This document shows, piece after piece, positions 15,935 to 24,058 of a stretch of 36,480 bases of DNA (the stretch's first letter is position 1; each line of letters opens with the position of its first letter). The notes below the pieces were generated by a model. The model was not told where the DNA came from and ran no database searches. It saw nothing but the letters and a program-made list of their open reading frames with translations. Both the position numbers and the translations under genes were made by a program. Origin of the DNA: Chloroflexota bacterium (GTDB taxonomy: Bacteria > Chloroflexota > Dormibacteria > Dormibacterales > Dormibacteraceae); NCBI GenBank assembly GCA_005887685.1, contig VBHJ01000068.1, forward strand, positions 1 to 36,480. The letters are read 5' to 3'.

Positions 15935-16458
15935 CCGTTCGCCCGTTGCGGAACTTCCGTATCGCTGCTCGGCGTGGGCAGGTGCTCGAGCGACTCGAGG
16001 CCCATCACCTGGAGGAACCGCATCGTCGTGCCGTAGAGCTTCGGCTGGCCGGGTCCCGACCCGCGTCCGACCTCGGTGATGAGGTCGCGCAGCTCGAGGT
16101 TGCCCAGGACGCTTTCGCAGTTCACGCCCCGCACCTCCTCGACCCGCGCTCGAGAGACCGGCTGCTGATAGGCGACGATCGCAAGAGTCTCATAAGCCGC
16201 CTGCGAAAGGCGTCCCGATACTTCCGGGCGAAGTGCGCGGCGGACGGCCTGGGCGTACTCGGGCCTCGTCGCGAGGTGGATCTCGTCGTGGTGACGCATC
16301 AGCATCACCCCTCGGCCTTCCAGCGACTCGCGAAGCTTCTCCAGCGCGCCCTCCACGCTGTTGCGGTCGCTGTCGATCGCCTGCTGCAGCTCGCGGACCT
16401 TCAGCGGCCGGTTGGAGCTGAAGAGGATCGCCTCCAGCGCGGCCGAGACATCGCTCAA
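15931..16458 (-). CDS. scpB: Segregation and condensation protein B
   Basis: ScpB is a winged-helix kleisin-interacting subunit of the SMC-ScpAB condensin. The sequence shows LEAILFSSNRPL at the N-terminus, the second winged helix with YETLAIVAYQQPVSRARVEEVRGVNCESVL, and GRGSGPGQPKLYGTT. 175 aa, normal for the family. TTG 16458 overlaps the scpA stop by 4 nt (TTGA). The smc gene is not in this window. Confidence 0.96.
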   Translation of the reverse strand: MSDVSAALEAILFSSNRPLKVRELQQAIDSDRNSVEGALEKLRESLEGRGVMLMRHHDEIHLATRPEYAQAVRRALRPEVSGRLSQAAYETLAIVAYQQPVSRARVEEVRGVNCESVLGNLELRDLITEVGRGSGPGQPKLYGTTMRFLQVMGLESLEHLPTPSSDTEVPQRANG

Positions 16459-17213
16459 GTGGCCGGCTCCAGCAGCTCGACGTGGATGGGTCCGAAGCGT
16501 TCTTTCTGCTTCACCCGCACGGCGGATCGCCGGATCAGCTCGAGGAGCGCCACGAACGTGATCACCGCTTCGAGGCGGTCCTCGGATTCGAGGATCAGCT
16601 CGACCAGCTCGAGAGGGCCCTCTCGCAGGCGCTCGCTGATCAAGTCGAGCTTTTCCTGCAGCGTCCAGGTCCGCCCGGTTACCACGACCGGGCGTGGCGG
16701 AATTCGCGCCAGCACGCTGTTGAACGCGGCGACGAGGACGTCGACGTCAAGCGGTTGCTCCTGGCCCCCGGCCTCGACCGGTCGCACCGGCGGTGGAAAC
16801 GCGAACGACTCCTGCACCGCGCGTTCGAGCAGCTCGCCCGCGATCTCCTTGTACGCGCGGTACTCCTCGAGGCGCTGGCGCACCTCGTCCTCCCAGCCGA
16901 GCAGCTCGGTCTCGTCGTCGGTCGGAGTGTCGCCGGGCAGCAGGCGGATGGACTTGAGCAGCAGGAGGCGCGCGGCCATCCACAGAAACTCGACCATCTC
17001 CTGCGGGTCGGGGATCTCGCGTGAAGCCAGCTCCGCCACGTATGCGTCGGTAACCTTCGCGAGAGACACCTTGAAGATGTCGACCTCCTCGCGCTCGACC
17101 AACGCGAGAAGGAGCTCCAGGGGACCTTCGAACACGGGGGTCGTGACGGTCAGCCCGCTGGTTTGTTCCACGACGCCTCGCGCGCGCCCGGCGCCGGCTT
17201 CCACGAGGGGCAA
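16455..17213 (-). CDS. scpA: Segregation and condensation protein A (kleisin)
   Basis: ScpA is the kleisin that bridges the SMC ATPase heads. The N-terminal kleisin motif is FEGPLELLLALVEREEVDI. FLWMAARLLLLKS and the C-terminal winged-helix segment (VITFVALLELIRRSAVRVKQ) follow. 252 aa from TTG 17213. A later GTG (reading MEQTSGLTVTTPVFEG) with GAGG upstream is also possible, because the first 15 or so residues are not conserved-looking. It lies 27 nt downstream of recN and is coupled to scpB. Confidence 0.95.
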   Translation of the reverse strand: MPLVEAGAGRARGVVEQTSGLTVTTPVFEGPLELLLALVEREEVDIFKVSLAKVTDAYVAELASREIPDPQEMVEFLWMAARLLLLKSIRLLPGDTPTDDETELLGWEDEVRQRLEEYRAYKEIAGELLERAVQESFAFPPPVRPVEAGGQEQPLDVDVLVAAFNSVLARIPPRPVVVTGRTWTLQEKLDLISERLREGPLELVELILESEDRLEAVITFVALLELIRRSAVRVKQKERFGPIHVELLEPAT

Positions 17214-17240
17214 GCCTATCTCAGATCCACGTGATGGGAC

Positions 17241-18824
17241 TCAGCGGCGCGCCTCTTCGAGCAGCTCGTGTGCTCGCGCCACGGCCTTGACCGTTACACC
17301 GCCACTCATCATGCGGGCAAGCTCTCGCGCCTTCTCCTCCTCGCTTGTCAGCTCGCGGACCATCACCACGTTTCGCCCCGCCTCATCGGGCGCCTTCTCG
17401 ACCACGAGATGGTGGTCAGCGAAGGATGCGATCTGCGCGAGGTGCGTGACCACGAGGACCTGGTGTCGAGCGCCCAGAGCCTTCAGCCGGAGTCCGACCT
17501 GGATCGCCGACTCGCCGCCGATGCCGGCGTCGACCTCGTCGAAGACCAGCGTGGGAAGCCGGTCGGCGTCCGCGCTCACGGTCTTGATCGCGAGCATGAC
17601 GCGCGCCAGCTCCCCTCCGGACGCGACCTTCGCCAGCGCCGCGATCGGCTCGCCTGGGTTGGCCGAGAACATCATCTCAGCGACCTCCGCGCCGGCCGGT
17701 CCGATCTCCGCTTGAGACCGCAACGCGACTTCGAAGCGAGCGCCTTCCAGGCGCAGCCCGATCAGCTCCGCCGCGACCGCCTTCTCCATGCGCTTCGCCG
17801 CGGTCTCGCGCGCCTTTGACAGCCGAGCGCTCGCGGTCTCGAGCGCCGCCCGGCACCTTTGCCTCTCGCTCTCGGCGAGCGCGACCGCCGCATCGAGGTT
17901 TTCGGTCGCACCGACCTGCCGCTCGAGGCGGTCCCGCTGCTGAATCGCCGACTCGATCGAGCCGCCGTGCTTGCGCCTGATGCTCTCGATCTCGGCCAGC
18001 CGCGACTCGATCGCCTCCAACCTCCGCGGGTCGGCGTCCAGCAGCTCGACATAGCGGCGCAGGTCAGCCCCGACATCGGTGAGCTCTTCGGCGAGAGCGT
18101 CGAGCCGCGCGGCATGCTCGCCCAGCCTGTCGTCGATGGCGGCGGCGGAGGAGATCGCGGCCGCAGCGCGGGCTGCGCCGTCCTCGTGCAGGGCGTCGGT
18201 CGCCAGCCTTCCAAGCTCCGCCAGGCGCGCGGCGTGACGCACTGCCGTGCGCTCCGCGCCGAGTGCCTCGTCCTCGCCGAGCTTCAGGTCGGCCTGGCGG
18301 AGCTCTTCGAGCTGCCACCGCAGATACTCCTGCTCGCGCTGCCCGCGTGATCGGAGCTGTACGAGGTCACGCACCACACCGACAGCCGAAACCCAGGCGG
18401 TGTGAGCGGCCGCGACCACGGCGCGTAGGTCCAGCGCGCCCGCGTACGCATCGAGCAGGTCGGTCTGCGTCTCGGTGTCGAGGAGGGCGTGGTGGGCGTG
18501 CTGGCCGTGAATTGCAACGAGGCTGCTGCCGAGCTCGCGCAACTGGCTCGGCGTGGCGGGCCGTCCGTCGACGCGCGCGACGCTGCGCTTGCCCACCTCT
18601 CGTTGCAGCGCGACCGAATCGAACACGGCCTCGACGCTGGCGTGATCCGCTCCGTGCCTCACCTGGCCGGCGTCGGCCCGCGACCCGAGGGCCAGGCTCA
18701 GCGCGTCGATGATCAGCGACTTGCCGCTGCCGGTCTCGCCGGTGAGCAGGTTCAGGCCCGGGCCGAAGCGCACGGTCGACTCCGCGACCAGGGCCAGGTC
18801 GCGCACCTTGAGCTCCTTCAGCAA
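17241..18824 (-). CDS. recN: DNA repair protein RecN
   Basis: SMC-like ATPase acting early in double-strand-break repair. Walker A GETGSGKS follows LKVRDLALVAESTVRFGPGLNLLT, the classic RecN opening. A long coiled-coil middle follows, and the C-terminal half has the ABC signature region (KVASGGELARVMLAIK) and Walker B LVFDEVDAGIGG. The TTG at 18824 gives MLKELKVRDLALV, matching the family N-terminus (527 aa). The longer frame from 18881 adds 19 unlike residues. No Shine-Dalgarno is visible. I found no GAAC-N4-GTTC LexA box upstream. Confidence 0.95.
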   Translation of the reverse strand: MLKELKVRDLALVAESTVRFGPGLNLLTGETGSGKSLIIDALSLALGSRADAGQVRHGADHASVEAVFDSVALQREVGKRSVARVDGRPATPSQLRELGSSLVAIHGQHAHHALLDTETQTDLLDAYAGALDLRAVVAAAHTAWVSAVGVVRDLVQLRSRGQREQEYLRWQLEELRQADLKLGEDEALGAERTAVRHAARLAELGRLATDALHEDGAARAAAAISSAAAIDDRLGEHAARLDALAEELTDVGADLRRYVELLDADPRRLEAIESRLAEIESIRRKHGGSIESAIQQRDRLERQVGATENLDAAVALAESERQRCRAALETASARLSKARETAAKRMEKAVAAELIGLRLEGARFEVALRSQAEIGPAGAEVAEMMFSANPGEPIAALAKVASGGELARVMLAIKTVSADADRLPTLVFDEVDAGIGGESAIQVGLRLKALGARHQVLVVTHLAQIASFADHHLVVEKAPDEAGRNVVMVRELTSEEEKARELARMMSGGVTVKAVARAHELLEEARR

Positions 18825-19018
18825 CTGTGGTCGGCCACGGGAGATCCGCCGCAGATTCGCGGCATCGGCGGCCGGAGCCAAGGAAGGGGTGGCGCGACGA
18901 GGAGCGCATCGTAGATGCGTGACGAGTGAGCGCCGGGCCCCCTGACGCAGGCTTCCGCGCCGCAGGCGCCCGGCCGCCTAGGCCGCGAAGATGCAAGGAG
19001 CTGCCCGTGGCCGACCAC
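18825..19018. other. recN upstream region with inverted repeats
   Basis: This 194-bp gap between the nadK stop and the recN start is the largest break in the aroK-plsC run. It holds a perfect 6-bp inverted repeat (CGCATC-GTA-GATGCG, 18905-18919) and a 7-bp GCCGGGC/GCCCGGC pair (18932-18938 with 18968-18974) around a GC-rich loop. These could end transcripts from nadK or mark a separate recN promoter. I see no confident -10/-35 boxes. Confidence 0.4.
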
Positions 19019-19861
19019 CTACTTCTTGGGCACCAGGGGTCGGCCCCACCCGAGCTTGTCGGCCAGCCGTTGATAGAAGCTCTCGGGTGGGCTGAACCGG
19101 ATCACCTTCAGCCGCTTCGAGTGCGATCCGCAGCTGACCACGTCGCCGATCGCCACCTCATGTCCACGCGCCTGCCCGTCCACCCGCATCTCGGCGGGTC
19201 CGCGCACAACGGTGAGGGTGATGTCCTGGCCGGGCGCGAACACGATCGGCCGGACCGTGAGCGCGAACGGGCTCATCGGCACGAGCACAAGGTCCTCGAG
19301 GGTCGGCTCCAGGATCGGTCCACCGCTGGCCAGTGCGTAAGCGGTCGACCCGCTGGCCGTCGCCACGATGGCGCCATCCGCGTCGATCACTCCGACGCGC
19401 TGCCCGCCGACGTCGATCTCGAGGCGCACGATGTGCGTTTCGCCGGAATGGTCCACGACGACCTCGTTCAGGCCGATCTCCTCGACCATGGTGCGGCCCT
19501 CCCGCAACAGCGTGACGTGGAGCATTGTGCGTTCCTCGATCCGGTACGAGCCGTCGAAGTACCGGCTCAAGCCGGCGTCCATCTCCTCGGCTTCGATCTC
19601 CGTCAGAAATCCCAGGTGGCCATGGTTGACTCCCAGGATCGCGATGTCGCGTGGAGCGGCCACGCGGGCGCCGGCGAGAAAAGTTCCGTCGCCGCCGAGC
19701 GTGAGCATGAGGTCGGTGTTCTTTAGAAGGTCGTGGACAGTCTCCGCCCTCGCGTCGCGCTTCAGTTCGACGGCCTCGATGTGCCGCGCCCGCATTGCGT
19801 GGAACACACCGTCGACCTCGTCCTGCTCCACCCCCGAACCGCGAATGAAGCAGATCTTCAC
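19019..19861 (-). CDS. nadK: NAD kinase
   Basis: Phosphorylates NAD to NADP. The GGDG motif is present (LTLGGDGTFLAGAR), as are NHGHLGFLTE, the conserved ATASGSTAYALASGGPI active-site stretch and the C-terminal VRPIVFAP region. 280 aa from GTG 19861 (MKICFIRGSG), whose GTGA overlaps the tlyA stop; the in-frame extension upstream is tlyA shadow. The tlyA-nadK-recN order is widely conserved in Actinomycetota and Bacillota. Confidence 0.96.
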   Translation of the reverse strand: MKICFIRGSGVEQDEVDGVFHAMRARHIEAVELKRDARAETVHDLLKNTDLMLTLGGDGTFLAGARVAAPRDIAILGVNHGHLGFLTEIEAEEMDAGLSRYFDGSYRIEERTMLHVTLLREGRTMVEEIGLNEVVVDHSGETHIVRLEIDVGGQRVGVIDADGAIVATASGSTAYALASGGPILEPTLEDLVLVPMSPFALTVRPIVFAPGQDITLTVVRGPAEMRVDGQARGHEVAIGDVVSCGSHSKRLKVIRFSPPESFYQRLADKLGWGRPLVPKK

Positions 19862-20580
19862 GACTGCACCGGTCGCAGCTGGACGAAGATCTCGCGGTTC
19901 CCCTCCGCGCCCGTAACCTCGGACGGCGCCTCGCCCTCGACCGCGTAACCGTTTTCCCGGCACCAATCCCGGAATCGAACGAGCGCTCTCTCCACGGCCG
20001 CCCTGTCGCGCACGATGCCTCCCTTCCCCACCTCGGATCGGCCGACCTCGAACTGCGGCTTGAACAGGGCGACGACCTCAGCGCGCGGCGCCGCCTTCCG
20101 AACCGCGGGCAGGATCTTCTCCAGGCCGATGAACGACACGTCGATGACCACCAGATCGACGGGTTCCGGGAACTCGGTCAGGTCGCGTGCGTTGACCCGC
20201 TCGATGACCACGACCCGCGGATCCTGACGCAGGCGCCAGTGCAGGAGGCCGCGTCCGACGTCGAGCGCGTAGACCCTGGCGGCCCCGCGGCGTAGGAGCA
20301 CATCGGTGAACCCGCCGGTCGAGGCGCCGATGTCGACGCAGACATGGCCCGAGGGATCGACACGAAAAGTGTCGAGCGCGGGCATCAGCTTGAGCGCGCC
20401 GCGGCTCGCGTAAGCGGGACTTTCATCCACGGTGACCACCGCGTCGTCGCGCACCGTGCGGTCGGGGCTTCGCACCGTTTCACCCGAGACCTTCACCTTG
20501 CCCGCCAGGATCAAGGCCTGGGCCCGGCTGCGTGACTCGATCAGACCGGTCCTGGTGAGAAGCACGTCGAGGCGCGGCAA
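19858..20580 (-). CDS. tlyA: TlyA-family rRNA 2'-O-methyltransferase / hemolysin-like protein
   Basis: N-terminal S4 domain (RLDVLLTRTGLIESRSRAQALILAGKV, given in parts) followed by an FtsJ/RrmJ-type methyltransferase domain with SAM loop DIGASTGGFTDVLLRRGA and the motif VVIDVSFIGLEKILP. In mycobacteria TlyA 2'-O-methylates 16S and 23S rRNA and sets capreomycin sensitivity; most bacterial homologues modify rRNA rather than act as hemolysins. 240 aa from TTG 20580, one nucleotide after the stop of the DUF212 gene. Confidence 0.93.
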   Translation of the reverse strand: MPRLDVLLTRTGLIESRSRAQALILAGKVKVSGETVRSPDRTVRDDAVVTVDESPAYASRGALKLMPALDTFRVDPSGHVCVDIGASTGGFTDVLLRRGAARVYALDVGRGLLHWRLRQDPRVVVIERVNARDLTEFPEPVDLVVIDVSFIGLEKILPAVRKAAPRAEVVALFKPQFEVGRSEVGKGGIVRDRAAVERALVRFRDWCRENGYAVEGEAPSEVTGAEGNREIFVQLRPVQS

Positions 20581-20581
20581 C

Positions 20582-20995
20582 TCAGAGGATCAATCCGACC
20601 GCGAGCCCGATCAGCGCGCCGATCAGGACCTCAAACGGCGTGTGTCCAAGCAGCTCGCGCAGCCTGGCCTCCTGAACGCCTCGCATGTGCACCAGGTCTT
20701 CGACGAGCCGGTTCAGCACTTCCGCCTGCCTGCCGGCCGCGCGGCGCAACCCCGCCGCGTCGTACATCACCACGAAGGTGAAGATAAGGGCGATCGCGAA
20801 CGGAGCGGAAGCCGGCCCGGAATATTTACCGATCGCCGTCGTCAGGCCCATCACGATCGCGCTGTGGCTACTCGGCATCCCTCCGGTCTCGGCCAGCACC
20901 CTGAGGTTCAGCCGCTTCTCCCGAACCGATGTCAGCGTCACCTTGGCGGCCTGGGCGATGGCCCAGGCAACCAGCGGTGCGAGCAGGTATCTCAC
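20582..20995 (-). CDS. Divergent PAP2 / DUF212 family membrane protein
   Basis: 137-aa integral membrane protein of the YuiD/DUF212 family (divergent acid phosphatase/haloperoxidase-related). The family core GGMPSSHSAIVMGL is clear, as is VVMYDAAGLRRAAGRQAEVLN, with hydrophobic helices at both ends (LLAPLVAWAIAQ, LIGALIGLAVGLIL). The enzymatic role is not established; a lipid phosphatase activity is only inferred from the PAP2-like SSH motif. GTG 20995 overlaps the xseB stop as GTGA. Members are often found in tlyA/nusB-type operons. Confidence 0.88.
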   Translation of the reverse strand: MRYLLAPLVAWAIAQAAKVTLTSVREKRLNLRVLAETGGMPSSHSAIVMGLTTAIGKYSGPASAPFAIALIFTFVVMYDAAGLRRAAGRQAEVLNRLVEDLVHMRGVQEARLRELLGHTPFEVLIGALIGLAVGLIL

Positions 20996-21186
20996 TGGGA
21001 CAGCAATCTAGCGGTCTCGTCCGCGCGGGCCTGGAGCACGGCGAGCCGCGCCTGGGTTTCGGCCAGGAGCTTGCCGGCGACCTCGTGTGCCCTCACCAGG
21101 TCTTCCAGTGGCGCCGTGCCGTCGGCGAGCTTCGCTATCGCCTTCTCCAGGTCGGCGAGCAGGTCGTCGAATCCGCGCTCGCTCAA
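20992..21186 (-). CDS. xseB: Exodeoxyribonuclease VII small subunit
   Basis: 64-aa protein with the XseB pattern FDDLLADLEKAIAKLADGTAPLEDLVRAHEVAGKLL (shown in the gene as one helix-rich block) and a coiled-coil C-terminus. With XseA it forms exonuclease VII, which degrades single-stranded DNA. The partner xseA, normally directly upstream, is not here: nusB is the upstream neighbour and overlaps it by 4 nt (TTGA). Confidence 0.9.
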   Translation of the reverse strand: MSERGFDDLLADLEKAIAKLADGTAPLEDLVRAHEVAGKLLAETQARLAVLQARADETARLLSQ

Positions 21187-21587
21187 GTCGCGGTCGCGGC
21201 CACCCGTCCGAGGATGCCGTTGACGAACCGCCCCGCTTCCTCCCCCGAGAAGGTCTTGGCCAGCTCGATCGATTCGTTGATGGCCGCCTTGGTGGGGACG
21301 CGCCGGTCGATCGCGATCTCGTAAACCGCGATGCGCAGGATGATGCGGTCGACCTTGGCCATCTGGTCGAGCTTCCAGTGCTCGGATGCCTCGCTCAGGA
21401 TTGCGTCGAGCTTGTCCTGGTTTGACATCACGCCGCGGACCAGCTGGCCGGCAAAGCCCGCGACATCTTCGGTCGCGGCATTCTCGGACGCGTGGTAGCC
21501 CAGGACCTCCGCGGGATCATCGCTCGAGCCTTCCAGCTGAAACAGGACCTTGAGCGCGAGCTCCCGCGCCTGATGACGCTTGCCCAC
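21183..21587 (-). CDS. nusB: Transcription antitermination factor NusB
   Basis: All-helical RNA-binding protein that, with NusE/S10, binds boxA and supports antitermination on rRNA operons. N-terminal RHQARELALKVLFQLE is the family signature, followed by LVRGV, HWKLDQMAKVDRIILRIAVYE and PTKAAINESIELAKTFSGEEAGRFVNGIL. 134 aa, normal. Start GTG 21587, 10 nt after the Asp23 gene. Confidence 0.95.
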   Translation of the reverse strand: MGKRHQARELALKVLFQLEGSSDDPAEVLGYHASENAATEDVAGFAGQLVRGVMSNQDKLDAILSEASEHWKLDQMAKVDRIILRIAVYEIAIDRRVPTKAAINESIELAKTFSGEEAGRFVNGILGRVAATAT

Positions 21588-21597
21588 CGAGGGTCGT

Positions 21598-21948
21598 TTA
21601 GGTGGCGAAGGCGACGCTCGAGACGAAGACGTTCACCTCACCGACCTCGAGGCCGAGCATGCGCTCGGTCGCTTCAACAACGTTGGCCTGCACGGCCGCC
21701 GCCACGTCGGCGAGCTTGGCCTCAGAGTCGACGGTGATGAACACCTCGAGATGGATCGAACGATCGCCCTCGATGTGCACTCGGACTCCGCGGTGCGCCG
21801 CCTGGCGCCGGACGAAGTCGCCGAAATGACGCGCGGCGGCCTCGTCCATGCCCTCCACACCCTCGACCTCGCATGCAGCCAATGCGGCGATGCTCGCGAT
21901 CACTTCATTGGCCACACGGACCGCCCCCAACGAACCGTTCTCACTCAT
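21598..21948 (-). CDS. Asp23/Gls24 family envelope-stress protein
   Basis: 116 aa. Recognisable by VRVANEVIASIAALAACEVEGVEGM, the central GVRVHIEGDRSIHLEVFITVD region and the C-terminal NVVEATERMLGLEVGEVNVFVSSV. Family members are small cytoplasmic or membrane-associated proteins linked to cell-wall/alkaline stress; YqhY, the B. subtilis homologue beside nusB, is linked to acetyl-CoA carboxylase homeostasis. The location next to nusB suggests the YqhY type. ATG 21948 is preceded at 9 nt by TAGGAT, which could be a -10 box or a weak ribosome binding site. Confidence 0.9.
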   Translation of the reverse strand: MSENGSLGAVRVANEVIASIAALAACEVEGVEGMDEAAARHFGDFVRRQAAHRGVRVHIEGDRSIHLEVFITVDSEAKLADVAAAVQANVVEATERMLGLEVGEVNVFVSSVAFAT

Positions 21949-21996
21949 AACCGGTTGATCCTACACTCAGCCGCTCGGACCGGCGTTGTAAAGCGG
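21949..21996 (-). promoter_or_regulatory. Possible promoter of the Asp23-nusB segment
   Basis: This 48-nt gap is one of the few breaks in the run. TAGGAT sits 9 nt before ATG 21948, the same spacing as the -10-like boxes before dinG and the AAA+ gene. The AGGA inside it could instead serve as a Shine-Dalgarno. No -35 box was recognised. Confidence 0.3.
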
Positions 21997-22554
21997 TTAA
22001 GCCCGCTCGACGTACGAGTGATCACGGGTGTCGACGCGGATCACGTCGCCGGCATGTATGAACAGCGGCACCTGGATCGTCGCCCCTGTCTCGAGCTTCG
22101 CCGGTTTGGTTGCGCCCGACACAGTGTCGCCCTTGAAGCCCGGATCGGTCGAAACGACTTTCAGCTCCACGTTGATGGGCAGCTCGACGCCGATCAGTCG
22201 GTCCTGGTAGCGCTGAAGGAAAACCGTGCTTCCCTCTTTCAACAGTGGGAGCACTGATTCCAGCATGTCCTCATCGACCGGGACCTGGTCATAAGTCTTC
22301 GTGTCCATGAAGTAATGATGGTTGCCGTCGGAGTACGAGTACGTCGCTTCGGAGTTGTCGATGCGAACCGTGCGGTACTTGTCCCCGCTGCGGAAGCTCT
22401 GCTCGAAGATCGAGCCGGTCAGCACGTTGCGCAGCTTGGCCTTGATCACAGCGCCGGCGCGGGCCAGCTTGATGTGCTCCACGCTCACGATGGACAGCAG
22501 CTGCCCGTCCATCTCGAACATGGTCCCGTTGCGAAAGTCGTTGGACGAGATCAT
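21997..22554 (-). CDS. efp: Elongation factor P with arginine tip
   Basis: EF-P enters the ribosomal E site and relieves stalling at polyproline. 185 aa with the three beta-barrel domains: domain I (SSNDFRNGTMFEMDG), OB domain, and the C-terminal VQVP-like IQVPLFIHAGDVIRVDTR. The domain-I tip loop reads IKLARAGAVIKAKLRN, so the residue aligned with the modified Lys34 of E. coli is Arg. This resembles Thermus EF-P (KLGRGGA) more than the lysine type (KPGKG). earP, epmA and epmB are not in the window. ATG 22554 overlaps the aroQ stop (ATGA). Confidence 0.95.
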   Translation of the reverse strand: MISSNDFRNGTMFEMDGQLLSIVSVEHIKLARAGAVIKAKLRNVLTGSIFEQSFRSGDKYRTVRIDNSEATYSYSDGNHHYFMDTKTYDQVPVDEDMLESVLPLLKEGSTVFLQRYQDRLIGVELPINVELKVVSTDPGFKGDTVSGATKPAKLETGATIQVPLFIHAGDVIRVDTRDHSYVERA

Positions 22555-22985
22555 TTCTGTGTCGCCAAGAACTCCAGTGCAAGCTCGTATCCCACAAATC
22601 CAAGACCTGTAATCACGCCTCGCGCGGCGCGCGCGGTCACGCTCTTAGCCCTGAACTCCTCGCGCGCGTGAATGTTGGAGATGTGGACTTCCACGACCGG
22701 CAGCGCGAGGGCCTGCAGGCAATCGTAGAGCGCGACCGAGTAATGGGTAAGCGCGGCCGGGTTGATGACGATGCCAACGGAGCCGGGTGCGTGCTGGTGG
22801 AGGTAGTCGATGATCGCGCCCTCGTCGTTGCTCTGGTAGAGGCTCACCTCCAGCCCAAGCTTGGCCGCCCTTGCCCGAACCACCTCGTAAAGGTCGTCCA
22901 GGGACCTCGTGCCGTAGATCTCCGGTTCGCGCTTGCCCAGCAGGTTGAGGTTGGGCCCATTGACCACGATCACCCGCTTCGTCAC
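22551..22985 (-). CDS. aroQ: 3-dehydroquinate dehydratase, type II
   Basis: Third step of the shikimate pathway, converting 3-dehydroquinate to 3-dehydroshikimate. Type II signature VNGPNLNLLGKREPEIYG with the catalytic Tyr loop, then YQSNDEGAIIDYLHQ, the NPAALTHYSVAL stretch (usual NPGAxTHTS, here Gly replaced by Ala) and VEVHISNIHAREEFR with the catalytic His. 144 aa from GTG 22985, which overlaps the aroB stop as GTGA. The longer in-frame extension is aroB shadow. Confidence 0.96.
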   Translation of the reverse strand: MTKRVIVVNGPNLNLLGKREPEIYGTRSLDDLYEVVRARAAKLGLEVSLYQSNDEGAIIDYLHQHAPGSVGIVINPAALTHYSVALYDCLQALALPVVEVHISNIHAREEFRAKSVTARAARGVITGLGFVGYELALEFLATQK

Positions 22986-24058
22986 GCCAGCGACCTCTTG
23001 ACGACCCGCCGGACCAGGGCGCCCGGAACCGCGTGCCCGATCTCGGCGTGTCCGATGCGGCGCGGCATCACCCATGCGACCTTGCCGCGACGCGCCTTTT
23101 TGTCGACGGCTATTGCGGCCAGGATGCGGCTGAGGTCGGCGTGCGGCGGTCGGTGCGGCAGCTCGAACGCCTCGAGCAGCGTGTCCTGCGACTCGACGAC
23201 GCGCTTGCTGCACAGGTCCATGGCCAACGCGATCTGCGCCGCCACCCGCATGCCGAACGCGACGGCTCGGCCGTGAGTGATTCGGAACCCGGTCGCCGCC
23301 TCGAGCGCGTGGCCGGCGGTGTGGCCGTAGTTGAGGATGGCTCGGGGTCCGCGATCTCGCTCGTCCTTGGCCACGACCAGCGCCTTGGCCGCGACGCAGC
23401 GGAACACGACACGCTCGAGCATCGAGGTGTCGCGCTCGAGCAGGCGTGGGCTGTTCCGCTGCAGCAGGTCGAACAGTCCGCGATCCATGGCGACGGCGTA
23501 CTTTACAACCTCCGCGAAGGCATCCCGGTAGCTCGCGGCGGGAAGCGACTCGATGCTGGCCAGGTCGGCGACCACCGCCGAAGGCTGCCAGAACGCGCCG
23601 ACCGCGTTCTTCGAGCGCAGCCCGTTGACCCCGGTCTTGCCTCCGATGCTCGAGTCGACCATCGCCAGCAGGGTCGTCGGCACCGCCACCAACCGGACCC
23701 CTCGCTGCCAGACGGCTGCCGCGAAACCGGCCAGGTCGCCCACCGTTCCGCCGCCGACCGCGATGACGATGCCTCCGCGGTCGATCCGATTCCTTTCCAG
23801 GAACGCAAGCGCCGCCTGCAGCTGGGCCATGGACTTGGAGCGCTCGCCGGCCGGGATGGCGTGGATCGACGTCTTCAGACCGGCTCGCTTGATCGCCTTG
23901 GCGACCCTGGACGCGTACGGCCGGACGTTGGTGTCGGTGATGATCGCGGCGCCCGTCGGGTCCAGCCGCGTGATCACGTTGCGGAGCTCGCGGTTCAGGT
24001 TGGTCCCGATCAGAACCGGGTACCCGCCGGAAGCCGAGTCGAGGATCAGGCGGACCAA
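22982..24058 (-). CDS. aroB: 3-dehydroquinate synthase
   Basis: Second shikimate step; NAD- and zinc-dependent cyclisation of DAHP. NAD-binding VGGGTVGDLAGFAA, substrate loop PTTLLAMVDSSIGGKTGVN, the acidic zinc ligand in YRDAFAEVVKYA, and zinc histidines in NYGHTAGHALE and in ITHGRAVAFGM. 358 aa from TTG 24058. The start lies 13 nt inside the end of aroK, so expression is coupled. Confidence 0.96.
   Translation of the reverse strand: MVRLILDSASGGYPVLIGTNLNRELRNVITRLDPTGAAIITDTNVRPYASRVAKAIKRAGLKTSIHAIPAGERSKSMAQLQAALAFLERNRIDRGGIVIAVGGGTVGDLAGFAAAVWQRGVRLVAVPTTLLAMVDSSIGGKTGVNGLRSKNAVGAFWQPSAVVADLASIESLPAASYRDAFAEVVKYAVAMDRGLFDLLQRNSPRLLERDTSMLERVVFRCVAAKALVVAKDERDRGPRAILNYGHTAGHALEAATGFRITHGRAVAFGMRVAAQIALAMDLCSKRVVESQDTLLEAFELPHRPPHADLSRILAAIAVDKKARRGKVAWVMPRRIGHAEIGHAVPGALVRRVVKRSLA

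Noticed and set aside
15946-17715. 589-aa plus-strand open frame across scpB, scpA and recN
   Set aside because: Ser/Arg-rich low-information translation spanning three recognised minus-strand genes; a GC-driven shadow.
18825-18990. LexA box upstream of recN
   Set aside because: No GAAC-N4-GTTC or CTGT-N8-ACAG match found by eye; only GC-rich inverted repeats.
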